Under the pieces are notes generated by a model. That model was given only the letters and a program-made list of their open reading frames with translations, was not told where the DNA came from and did no database searches. DNA of 64,000 nt from Streptomyces scabiei 87.22 (lineage in GTDB: Bacteria; Actinomycetota; Actinomycetes; Streptomycetales; Streptomycetaceae). Where the stretch lies: NCBI RefSeq assembly GCF_000091305.1, contig NC_013929.1:6200001-6264000 (forward strand), given 5' to 3'. The position numbers and the translations under genes are program-made. Shown here piece after piece: positions 51,993 through 59,816 of the stretch. Position 1 is the stretch's first letter. The number at the start of each line of letters is the position of its first letter.

Positions 51993-53863
51993 CCGACGAC
52001 CAGCACGGAGAAGGCACCCCGCAGCAGGGGAGCCAGGGCGGCTGGGAGCGGCTGCCGCAGGGCGACTACGACGACGGCGCCACGACGTTCGTGCAGCTCC
52101 CCGAGGGGGGCATCGACGCGCTGCTCGCCGCCGACAGCCCGCTGGCCGCGCCCGGCCACGGCTATGTCCCGCCGCAGATAGCGTCGAACGCCATCAACCC
52201 GGTCAACCCCGTCAACACCATCGACACGGCGCACACCGCCGGGACCGACCCGTCGGTCCCGGGTACGTGGGCGATGCCGGCCGGGGGTGCCGAGTGGCAC
52301 GACCCGAACGCAGGGCAGCCGCAGCCGCCCGCCCAGGACGCGTTCACGTACAACCCCGCCTCGACCGGGCAGTGGACGTTCGAGGAGCCTGCCGCGCAGG
52401 AAGGGGCCGCTCCCGGTCACGATGTGACGGGCGAGTGGTCGATTCCGGTCGCCGGGGGTGACCTTCCGGACGAATCCGGGGAGTTCAGCACGTCGGCCCT
52501 CGTCGAGCAGTGGGGCGGCACCCCGCCCGCCACGCTGCCCGGCGGCGCCGCCGCGCCCTGGGCCACCGAGGAGATCGGCACGGCGTGGACCGCGCCGCCC
52601 CCGGCCCGCCCCGAGGAGCGCACGGCCGAGGAACACGCGGCCGAGGACGGAACGCCGCCGGGGAGCGAGACGGGCGCGGCCCGGGAGGCCGCCGGGAAGC
52701 CCTCGGCGGCCCCTGGGGAGGCGTACGCCGACACGGCCTCCGAGACCGCCGGGCCGTCCCCGGAGGCCGCCCAGGACCCCGCTGAGCCGGTCGAGGCCGA
52801 GGCGCGCACCGACGCCGGGGCGCACGACGCGGCCGAGGGCGGAGCCGAGCGGCCCGACGCGACCGAGACCACTCCCGGGGAGGACACCGAGAGCGACGCG
52901 GAGCCGTCCGCCGAGGAGTCCGCCCCGGTCCCGCCCCCGCACGACGACCACCCCCTCGCCTCCTACGTCCTGCGCGTCAACGGCACCGAGCGGCCCGTCA
53001 GCGACGCCTGGATCGGCGAGTCCCTGCTCTACGTGCTGCGCGAGCGGCTCGGCCTCGCGGGCGCCAAGGACGGCTGCTCGCAGGGCGAGTGCGGCGCCTG
53101 CAACGTGCAGGTCGACGGCCGGCTCGTGGCGTCCTGCCTGGTCCCCGGCGTCACCGCCGCGGGCAGCGAGGTACGCACCGTCGAGGGCCTCGCCGCCGAC
53201 GGGCAGCCCTCCGACGTGCAGCGCGCCCTCGCCCGGTGCGGCGCCGTCCAGTGCGGGTTCTGCGTGCCCGGCATGGCGATGACCCTGCACGACCTCCTGG
53301 AGGGCAACCCCGCCCCCACCGACCTGGAGACCCGCCAGGCGCTCTGCGGCAACCTGTGCCGCTGCTCCGGCTACCGGGGCGTCCTGGCGGCCGTCCGTGA
53401 CGTCGTCGCCGAACGCGAGGCCCACTCGGCCGCCGAGAACGAGGCCGCCGCGGACACCGACGAGGCCCGCATCCCGCACCAGGCGGGCCCCGGCGCCGGC
53501 GGCGTCAACACGGCAGCGTTCGACTCCCGCAGCGCGCCCCCGCAGGCACCCCACGACCCCGACCGCTCCTACGGCGGCCAGGGGCTGTCGTTCACCGGCC
53601 CGGACGACTCGTACGGCGGGCAGGGCCAGTCCTTCGCCGCGCAGAGCGACACCTACGGCGGGCAGGGCCAGAACTTCGCGGTCCAGAGCGACACGTACGG
53701 CGGGCAGGGCCAGAACTTCGCCGCCCAGAACGACACCTACGGCGGCCAGGGCCAGAACTTCGGCGGCCAGTCCCTCGGCGGCCCGGACGACTCGTACGGC
53801 GGGCAGGACGACTCGTACGGCGGTCAGGGCCGGTCGTTCGGCCAGGACGGAGGCCAGGCGTGA
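51989..53863 (+). CDS. 2Fe-2S subunit of molybdenum hydroxylase with long extensions
   Basis: A 624-residue protein; the family norm is about 150-200. The canonical two [2Fe-2S] clusters lie at about 325-475: GCSQGECGACNVQVDG and a further Cys for the first, then CGFCVPGMAM and CGNLCRCSGYRG for the second. In front is an acidic, Pro/Ala/Glu/Thr-rich low-complexity region of about 320 residues. Behind are repeats of DTYGGQGQNF/SYGGQG. Frame and codon bias are continuous, so this is one gene. It overlaps both neighbours by 4 bases. The extensions have no function known to me. Confidence 0.85.
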   Translation: MTDDQHGEGTPQQGSQGGWERLPQGDYDDGATTFVQLPEGGIDALLAADSPLAAPGHGYVPPQIASNAINPVNPVNTIDTAHTAGTDPSVPGTWAMPAGGAEWHDPNAGQPQPPAQDAFTYNPASTGQWTFEEPAAQEGAAPGHDVTGEWSIPVAGGDLPDESGEFSTSALVEQWGGTPPATLPGGAAAPWATEEIGTAWTAPPPARPEERTAEEHAAEDGTPPGSETGAAREAAGKPSAAPGEAYADTASETAGPSPEAAQDPAEPVEAEARTDAGAHDAAEGGAERPDATETTPGEDTESDAEPSAEESAPVPPPHDDHPLASYVLRVNGTERPVSDAWIGESLLYVLRERLGLAGAKDGCSQGECGACNVQVDGRLVASCLVPGVTAAGSEVRTVEGLAADGQPSDVQRALARCGAVQCGFCVPGMAMTLHDLLEGNPAPTDLETRQALCGNLCRCSGYRGVLAAVRDVVAEREAHSAAENEAAADTDEARIPHQAGPGAGGVNTAAFDSRSAPPQAPHDPDRSYGGQGLSFTGPDDSYGGQGQSFAAQSDTYGGQGQNFAVQSDTYGGQGQNFAAQNDTYGGQGQNFGGQSLGGPDDSYGGQDDSYGGQGRSFGQDGGQA

Positions 53864-56175
53864 GCAACGAAACCGTCATCGCGGCGCCCGCGGGCCCCGG
53901 CGAGGCCGCGGCAGCCCCCGAGCCGGTGCCGCACGGCCTGGGCGTGTCCCTGCCGTCCGCCGACTCCCGCGCCAAGTCCGAGGGCACCTTCCCGTACGCG
54001 GCTGACCTGTGGGCCGAGGGCCTGCTGTGGGCCGCCGTGCTCCGCTCCCCGCACCCCCACGCGCGCATCGTGTCCATCGACACGTCCCACGCGCGCGAGA
54101 TGCCCGGCGTACGGGCCGTCATCACGCACGAGGACGTGCCGGGCGTCGCCCTGCACGGCCGGGGCAAGGCCGACCGGCCCCTGTTCGCCTCCGAGGTCGT
54201 CCGCCACCACGGCGAGCCCATCGCGGCCGTCGCCGCCGACCACCCCGACACCGCGCGGATGGCCGCCGCCGCCGTCATCGTCGAGTACGAGGTGCTCGAC
54301 CCGGTGATCGACCCCGAGCAGGCGTTCGAGGCCGAGCCCCTGCACCCCGACGGCAACCTCATCCGCCACATCCCGCTGCGCCACGGCGACCCGAACGCGT
54401 CCGGCGAGATCGTGGTCGAGGGCCAGTACCGCATCGGCCGCGCGGACCCCGCCCCCATCGGTGCCGAGGCCGGTCTCGCCGTGCCCCGCCCCGACGGCGG
54501 CGTCGAGCTGTACGTGGCCTCCACCGACCCGCACACCGACCGCGACGCGGCCGCCGCCTGCTACGGCCTGGCCCCCGACCGCGTCAAGATCGTCGTCACC
54601 GGCGTCCCCGGCGCCACCGCCGACCGCGAGGACCAGGGCTTCCAGCTCCCGCTCGGCCTGCTGGCCCTGAAGACGGGCTGCCCGGTCAAACTGACGGCCA
54701 CCCGCGAGGAGTCCTTCCTCGGCCACGCCCACCGGCACCCCACCCTGCTGCGCTACCGCCACCACGCGGACGCCGAGGGCAGGATCGTCAAGGTCGAGGC
54801 GCAGATCCTGCTGGACGCGGGCGCGTACGCCGACACCTCCTCGGAGGCGCTGGCCGCCGCCGTCTCCTTCGCCTGCGGCCCCTACGTCGTCCCCAACGCC
54901 TTCATCGAGGGCTGGGCGGTCCGCACCAACAACCCGCCCTCCGGCCATGTGCGCGGCGAGGGCGCGCTGCAGGTGTGTGCCGCGTACGAGGCGCAGATGG
55001 ACAAGCTCGCGAAGAAGCTGGGCATCGACCCGGCGGAACTGCGCATGCGCAATGTGATGTCCACGGGCGACGTGCTGCCGACGGGCCAGTCCGTGACCTG
55101 CCCGGCGCCGGTCGCCGAACTCCTCCAGGCCGTCCAGGAGTTCCCGCTCCCGGCCCTGCCCAAGGACACCCCCGAGGACGAGTGGCTGCTCCCGGGCGGC
55201 CCCGAGGGCGCGGGCGAGCCCGGCGCCGTCCGGCGCGGCGTCGGCTACGGCCTCGGCATGGTCCACATGCTCGGCGCCGAGGGCGCGGACGAGGTCTCCA
55301 CGGCCACGGTGAAGGTCCACGACGGCATCGCGACCGTGCTGTGCGCGGCCGTCGACACCGGGCAGGGCTTCTCCACCCTCGCCCGGCAGATCGTCCAGGA
55401 GACCCTGGGCATCGACGAGGTCCACATCGCCCAGGTCGACACCGACCAGCCCCCGGCCGGCCCGAGCTGTCGGGGCCGCCACACCTGGGTCTCCGGCGGC
55501 GCGGTGGAGCGGGCGGCCAAGATGGTCCGCACCCAGCTCCTGCAGCCGCTGGCCCACAAGTTCGGCATGTCCACGGAACTGCTGCAGATCACCGACGGCA
55601 AGATCACCTCGTACGACGGTGTGCTGTCCACCACGGTCGCGGAGGCGATGGACGGCAAGGAACTCTGGGCCACCGCCCAGTGCCGCCCGCACCCCACCGA
55701 GCCGCTGGACGAGGCGGGCCAGGGCGACGCGTTCGTGGGCCTGGCGTTCTGCGCGATCCGCGCGGTGGTGGACGTCGACATCGAGCTCGGCTCCGTACGG
55801 GTCGTGGAGCTGGCCGTCGCCCAGGACGTCGGCCGGATCCTGCACCCGGCACAGCTCGCCGCCCGCATCGAGGCCGGCGTCACCCAGGGGGTGGGCGTGG
55901 CCCTCACGGAGAACCTCCGCACCCCCCGGGGCCTCATCCGCCACCCCGACCTCACCGGCTACGCCCTGCCGACCGCCCTGGACGCCCCCGACATCCAGAT
56001 CGTCAAACTGGTGGAGGAGCGGGACGTCGTCGCCCCCTTCGGCGCGAAGGCGGCCAGCGCGGTGCCGGTGGTCACGTCCCCGGCGGCCATCGCGGCGGCC
56101 GTCCGCGCGGCCACCGGGCGCCCCGTGAACCGGTTGCCGATCCGGCCGCAGGCCGCGGTGGTGACGGGGACGTAG
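53860..56175 (+). CDS. Molybdopterin-binding subunit of a xanthine-dehydrogenase family enzyme
   Basis: A 771-residue large subunit with the usual domains: an ALDH-like N-part (PHARIVSIDTSHAREMPGVR) and Mo-cofactor loops (VRGEGALQVCAAYEA, DTGQGFSTLARQIVQETLG). The C-terminal cofactor loop reads FGAKAASAVPVVTSP where the family has G-x-K-x-x-G-E-P-P; the catalytic Glu is therefore replaced by Ala. The enzyme may act differently or be inactive. It is the last gene of the FAD / Fe-S / Mo operon. Substrate unknown. Confidence 0.88.
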   Translation: MSNETVIAAPAGPGEAAAAPEPVPHGLGVSLPSADSRAKSEGTFPYAADLWAEGLLWAAVLRSPHPHARIVSIDTSHAREMPGVRAVITHEDVPGVALHGRGKADRPLFASEVVRHHGEPIAAVAADHPDTARMAAAAVIVEYEVLDPVIDPEQAFEAEPLHPDGNLIRHIPLRHGDPNASGEIVVEGQYRIGRADPAPIGAEAGLAVPRPDGGVELYVASTDPHTDRDAAAACYGLAPDRVKIVVTGVPGATADREDQGFQLPLGLLALKTGCPVKLTATREESFLGHAHRHPTLLRYRHHADAEGRIVKVEAQILLDAGAYADTSSEALAAAVSFACGPYVVPNAFIEGWAVRTNNPPSGHVRGEGALQVCAAYEAQMDKLAKKLGIDPAELRMRNVMSTGDVLPTGQSVTCPAPVAELLQAVQEFPLPALPKDTPEDEWLLPGGPEGAGEPGAVRRGVGYGLGMVHMLGAEGADEVSTATVKVHDGIATVLCAAVDTGQGFSTLARQIVQETLGIDEVHIAQVDTDQPPAGPSCRGRHTWVSGGAVERAAKMVRTQLLQPLAHKFGMSTELLQITDGKITSYDGVLSTTVAEAMDGKELWATAQCRPHPTEPLDEAGQGDAFVGLAFCAIRAVVDVDIELGSVRVVELAVAQDVGRILHPAQLAARIEAGVTQGVGVALTENLRTPRGLIRHPDLTGYALPTALDAPDIQIVKLVEERDVVAPFGAKAASAVPVVTSPAAIAAAVRAATGRPVNRLPIRPQAAVVTGT

Positions 56176-56343
56176 GGGCGCGTGCGCGACCCCCGGCACA
56201 GCCCCTGAGGTGCGTGTTCGCGTGTACGGCGGGCGTTGTCGGTGGGGCGGCGTATGGTTCTCGGCAGTGGGGACGACGACCGCTCGGCGGCGCGTGATCC
56301 GCCACGGGGGACGCACACCGCGAACCATGTGCCGGGGGGAGCC

Positions 56344-56946
56344 ATGAGCACAATGACGATGGGGACAATGGGCCTGACGGACCTGAACGACCTGAACGAT
56401 CTGCACGACATGAACGACATGAACGACCTGGCGGTGCTGACCGGGCGACCGGCCACGCGCTCCGGACTGGCGCTGGACCTGCCCGCCAGACTGCTGGACG
56501 AGGAGTTCGGCCAGAGCAGGGTGTGGCGCTTCGAGGACTTCGACTTCCCGGCCACGCTCACCCACGAGCCGACCCGCCGCTTCCTGCGGGACATGGGCCT
56601 GCCCGAGGACCACGGCTTCTTCCAGCTCGACACGGACATCCCGCTGCCGACGCTCGCCGAGTACCTGGCGGACACCGGCCGGCCCGCCGGCCCCGGCCGA
56701 CTCCCGGACAGAGCCGCCCACTTGATCCGCCTGGGTCACTTCGTCGAGGGCAGCAGCCTCGTCGTCGACGGCACCACCGGGGCGGTCCTCAACTGGAGCG
56801 AGACCGAGTCGACCCTCTGCCCCCTCGACGCCGACATCTCCACCCTGGCCTTCACCCTCTGGCTCCTGCACCGCGAGAGGCACGAGGGAACGGCCGCGGG
56901 CTGCTGGGTGGAGACCCTGCGCAACAGGGCCTGCGCGGGCCTCTGA
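56344..56946 (+). CDS. SUKH-family (SUKH-4-like) immunity protein
   Basis: A 200-residue soluble protein. Residues 60-200 match the SUKH-4 pattern seen in Streptomyces (ARLLDEEFGQSRVWRFEDFD, FLRDMGLPEDHGFFQLDTDI, VDGTTGAVLNW). The N-terminus holds tandem NDLNDLHDMNDMND repeats. SUKH proteins usually neutralise polymorphic toxins, but no toxin gene is adjacent. Start is ATG 56344 with GGGGGGA directly upstream. It is the last chromosomal gene before the integrated element. Confidence 0.7.
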   Translation: MSTMTMGTMGLTDLNDLNDLHDMNDMNDLAVLTGRPATRSGLALDLPARLLDEEFGQSRVWRFEDFDFPATLTHEPTRRFLRDMGLPEDHGFFQLDTDIPLPTLAEYLADTGRPAGPGRLPDRAAHLIRLGHFVEGSSLVVDGTTGAVLNWSETESTLCPLDADISTLAFTLWLLHRERHEGTAAGCWVETLRNRACAGL

Positions 56947-57005
56947 GCCCCCGCGGGCCCTGACGCCCGCCGGGCGCACGAGCACGGCCGACCGCCCACA
57001 CGAGA

Positions 57006-57035
57006 ACGGCCGACCACGGAGAAGCGGTCGGCCGT
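57006..57035. terminator. Hairpin beside the tRNA fragment
   Basis: A perfect 10-bp stem (ACGGCCGACC / GGTCGGCCGT) with a 10-base loop, 60 bases past the SUKH gene and 11 bases past the 3' end of the tRNA fragment. It may terminate the original tRNA gene (minus strand) and the SUKH gene (plus). Confidence 0.65.
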
Positions 57036-57045
57036 CACGTCGTAC

Positions 57046-57090
57046 TGGAGGCCGTGGCGGGAATCGAACCCACGTAACTCGCTTTGCAGG
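57046..57090 (-). other. 3' part of a tRNA gene, attachment-site core of an integrated element
   Basis: On the minus strand the sequence reads CTGCAAAGCGAG, a short variable region, GTGGGTTCGATTCCCGC (T arm), CACGGCC and TCCA. This is the anticodon loop (GCA, hence Cys-like; U73 also fits Cys) to the 3' end of a tRNA. The sequence before the anticodon loop cannot pair as an anticodon stem and no 5' half follows, so the gene is truncated. Integrating elements that use tRNA 3' ends leave exactly such a duplicate at one border. Confidence 0.75.
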
Positions 57091-57551
57091 TTTGTCGGTG
57101 CTGGTCGGAGCATGATCCGGAAGTGTTCGGCGAAGTTCATTGCTGTACACACACTGTGTCTGGCGGGGGGAGTGAACGGCCCCGGACGACCGTGCACGGC
57201 GATGAACGAGACGGAAACTGAGACGGAGCGCGGTCAGGCACGTGGAACCGCGCCTACGAACTCCTCGCCCTTATCGGGGCCCCGGGGGCCTGAGCCATGG
57301 CCCGCCGCGAAAGTCAGGTCCACACACACCCAGGGCGTCGAGAGGGCTGTCTCGGTGTATCGGTCAGGCTGGAGGTACTGCTCCATGATCACCTCCGGTG
57401 GATGCCCGCTCGCCGTGAGAGTTCTCGCAGTCGAGCTTCAGACAGTACCGATCCGCTAGATTCCGCCTAAACCCTGCCAGGAACGGCAAGATGCGGCACC
57501 ATGTGTGATCAAAGCCGCGCAAGGGTCGGCTGCTCCGTTTGGGAGGATCTG
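57091..57551. other. Element border spacer without a clear gene
   Basis: About 460 bases. Short frames exist on both strands (for example a 50-codon minus reading MEQYLQPDRYTETALSTPW, near 57,386-57,240), but none matches a family I know. The part near 57,440-57,551 probably carries the promoter of the RexA-like gene. Confidence 0.35.
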
Positions 57552-58466
57552 ATGCCGTCGTTCCAGTTCTGCCTGTACGAGGTATCGGTGCGGCAATTCA
57601 TGAAGAAAGATAAGCGGCGCCTTGTTGCAGAGTTCAACTCGCGGCGGCATGACCTGTTCAAGAGTCTGCAAGATTTCATGAATGACCAACTGGGCACGAA
57701 AGGGGTTTCTCTCCAGAAGAGTGAGCATTACATTCGACTTAAGAAAATCGAAGACAATTCGAGAGTCCTGTGGTCGACCGTCGAGACGGGAAAATTCGGA
57801 AATCCGGGGATTGTTGTTGCGACGGACACTGGAGACAATGCGTTTGACATTAAAGCCACCGACGCCCCCACGTACCCTCTGCGGCAATGTTTTGTCGTCC
57901 CGCGTTCCGGTGAGTCTGCTATCTGGGCAACTGAGGTGATTGGTCAATCTACAGCCATCACCTCGCTCTGGACGCCGTTTAGTGACTGGTTCAAGGAAGA
58001 ATACGAATCTGATCGCCTCGTTGTCGATAGGGAGCCTCTTCAAAGTACTAGCGCATGGAACGCTTTCATTGATGAATCGGAACTGCAAGAGATTAGCTTC
58101 CTTGTGCGTGTCCGGGATTCTGATGGAGCGGTGGGCGTTCGCACGCAGGAGTACAAGGCGAAAAGCGGTCGTGGGACACGCCTTAAAAAGGACTGGATCC
58201 GAATGGCGCTTTCGCGCGATTTGCCACCGTCCGCAGTCTTCACGGCTACGGGTATTCCAGACCCCGATGAAGTGCACCTGAACATCGAGCGCGACGGAAA
58301 GAGCCGAACCATCGTGGTGGGCAGAATCTTCCCTCGCTTCATGTATCAGATCGAAACTCCGAACGGCCTTCGCCCCGACGACGCGACCTTCCAGCGGGAG
58401 GTGTTGTCAGAGGTAGGTGCTTCACTTGACCTGATGGGGGTCAGCCGCGGTGATTGGCAGGCGTGA
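57552..58466 (+). CDS. RexA-like soluble protein of a putative two-gene exclusion cassette
   Basis: A 304-residue soluble protein with codon use unlike the chromosome. I do not recognise a close family by sequence, but the order of segments recalls lambda RexA (279 aa). It has a hydrophobic beta start (FQFCLYEV), a YIRLKKIEDNS strand-turn near 60, and a QCFVVPRSGESAIWATEVIG segment near 112-131. RexA has FVEGDTIGFARTVFG at the equivalent place. STAITSLWTPFSDWF and LVVDREPLQST then parallel RexA's TSDLTDFL and VQIEPLMRGT. The next gene encodes a four-helix membrane protein, as RexB is. Start is ATG 57552 with GGGAGGA upstream; the frame opens 17 codons earlier without a ribosome site. Confidence 0.6.
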   Translation: MPSFQFCLYEVSVRQFMKKDKRRLVAEFNSRRHDLFKSLQDFMNDQLGTKGVSLQKSEHYIRLKKIEDNSRVLWSTVETGKFGNPGIVVATDTGDNAFDIKATDAPTYPLRQCFVVPRSGESAIWATEVIGQSTAITSLWTPFSDWFKEEYESDRLVVDREPLQSTSAWNAFIDESELQEISFLVRVRDSDGAVGVRTQEYKAKSGRGTRLKKDWIRMALSRDLPPSAVFTATGIPDPDEVHLNIERDGKSRTIVVGRIFPRFMYQIETPNGLRPDDATFQREVLSEVGASLDLMGVSRGDWQA

Positions 58467-58492
58467 CCTGAGGCTGCGCAGGCGGAGGGTGC

Positions 58493-59029
58493 ATGAGCGT
58501 CAAGTGGAGCGTTGCCAAGATCGCCGTTGCTCACTTCAAAACGTACTGGGATGCCAACAAGGATCGCCCTATGGCGTCCGACTATGTGACCTTCCTGGGC
58601 GTTCCTATATTGCTCGCGATCTTCGCAGGAATCATGACTCATGCGGGTCACTTTCATATTCGAGATGTGTCCAAGCTGATTGGTGGCATGGGTGTTTTTA
58701 CGGGGCTTTTGTTTGGGCTTCTAACGAATGTCTTCACGCTAAGCCTGCGCGTTCGTCGAGACGAGGGCCTAGATCCGGAGAATGAGGTCGTTAAGCAAGT
58801 GCGTGAACTGTTCTTCAATGTCTCCTGGGCGGTCGTAGTAGGGTGCGTCCTGATCACTGTGCTAGTGCTGGCCGCCGCGACGCATTCGACGACATCGGCG
58901 CTCGGATCACTTTGGACCGGACTGCTTACTTTTCTCTTTCTGCATCTTATGCTCACGATTCTCATGGCTCTTAAGAGGTTGTGGTATGCGCACGATAAAG
59001 TGGCCAAACTTCCAGCAAAGGAAGAGTGA
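58493..59029 (+). CDS. RexB-like four-helix membrane protein
   Basis: A 178-residue integral membrane protein with helices at about 31-50, 62-84, 107-129 and 139-161. A charged cytoplasmic loop lies between helices 2 and 3 (LRVRRDEGLDPENEVVKQVR), with a charged C-terminus (KRLWYAHDKV). RexB of lambda (144 aa) has the same four-helix plan with an Arg/Lys-rich central loop and a short charged tail. It follows the RexA-like gene by 26 bases on the same strand and shares its lower GC content, so both likely form one operon. By analogy it could be a channel opened by the soluble partner on phage infection (inference). Confidence 0.6.
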   Translation: MSVKWSVAKIAVAHFKTYWDANKDRPMASDYVTFLGVPILLAIFAGIMTHAGHFHIRDVSKLIGGMGVFTGLLFGLLTNVFTLSLRVRRDEGLDPENEVVKQVRELFFNVSWAVVVGCVLITVLVLAAATHSTTSALGSLWTGLLTFLFLHLMLTILMALKRLWYAHDKVAKLPAKEE

Positions 59030-59358
59030 CGGATTTTCCTGCTTTTAAGGTTGGCTGGGAATTTTCCGACCTCGCTGAGGTGGGCTCTGATCCCGTCATA
59101 GCGGCAGTGCTCATGGTGTCGCACGACAACTGAACATGCTTCGATCGGAACTACGTGAATCGAGATGGGGCCGGTACCTGACGCTCCCGCATTGTCGTCC
59201 TTGAGTGAGAAGCGTGTGGTAGCGGGTCGATATGGGGAGGTGCGACGTGCCGCGGGCTTAGCATCTCCTCCTTGGCCTGGCGTCGCCTCTCTCACGGAGC
59301 GTGGCAGGACCGTGCGACCCTTGGCAGTGAGCGATGGAGCAACGTGAGAGGAGCCGAA
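59030..59358. promoter_or_regulatory. Spacer between the RexAB-like pair and the GntR regulator
   Basis: About 330 bases. No hairpin with a T-run is evident after the membrane-protein gene. A minus-strand reading contains HHEHCRYDGIRAHLSEVGKF, which does not belong to a family I can name. The GntR promoter probably lies near 59,150-59,340. Confidence 0.35.
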
Positions 59359-59805
59359 GTGCCGGATGCTAGTCCGCGCGGAACCTACCTGGTCATTGCG
59401 GAGACGCTGCGAAACGAGATCCAGGCAGAGCAGGCTGGCGACACCTTGCCGTCAGAGGCCGACCTGATGGACTCGCACCACGTCTCCCGAAACACGATCC
59501 GCCGCGCGCTTAAGGCGCTCGAAGCTGACGGGGTCGTCGAGTCTGCTCCCGGGATCGGATGGCGCGTGGTCCGGGAAGGCGACCGCCGGTCGCTCGCGGA
59601 GCGCATGACGGACGTGATCAAAGAGGACTCACTCTCGGTAGGAGACACGTACCCGTCCGAAGCGAAGCTGTGTGAGCGGTTCGGCGCGTCCCGGACCGCC
59701 GTGCGCCGTGTTCTCGCCCACATGGAAGGAAATGGGCTGCTCGCCACCGTGCACGGCAAGGGGCGAACCGTGCGCGCACTCCCGACCCACACCGCCCGGT
59801 CGTAG
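59359..59805 (+). CDS. GntR-type regulator with two winged-helix domains, KorSA-like
   Basis: A 148-residue protein made of two GntR winged helices and no effector domain. The first (about 5-75) has LPSEADLMDSHHVSRNTIRR and the second (about 80-145) YPSEAKLCERFGASRTAVRR. The GntR protein KorSA of pSAM2 represses the element's transfer/activation genes; this protein is a candidate for the same role. Start is GTG 59359 with GAGGAG upstream. The HD gene follows after 11 bases. Confidence 0.75.
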   Translation: MPDASPRGTYLVIAETLRNEIQAEQAGDTLPSEADLMDSHHVSRNTIRRALKALEADGVVESAPGIGWRVVREGDRRSLAERMTDVIKEDSLSVGDTYPSEAKLCERFGASRTAVRRVLAHMEGNGLLATVHGKGRTVRALPTHTARS

Positions 59806-59816
59806 TCTTGGCCGCC

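Noticed and set aside
57046-57090. Complete functional tRNA gene
   Set aside because: Only the part from the anticodon loop to CCA is present; upstream sequence does not form the anticodon stem, D arm or 5' acceptor strand.
57112-57459. 115-codon plus-strand frame at the element border
   Set aside because: No domain, no ribosome site, and low plausibility of codon use; left as spacer.
59039-59295. Remnant transposase on the minus strand
   Set aside because: A reading with HHEHCRYDGIRAHLSEVGKF looks protein-like, but I can match it to no transposase family and see no terminal repeats.
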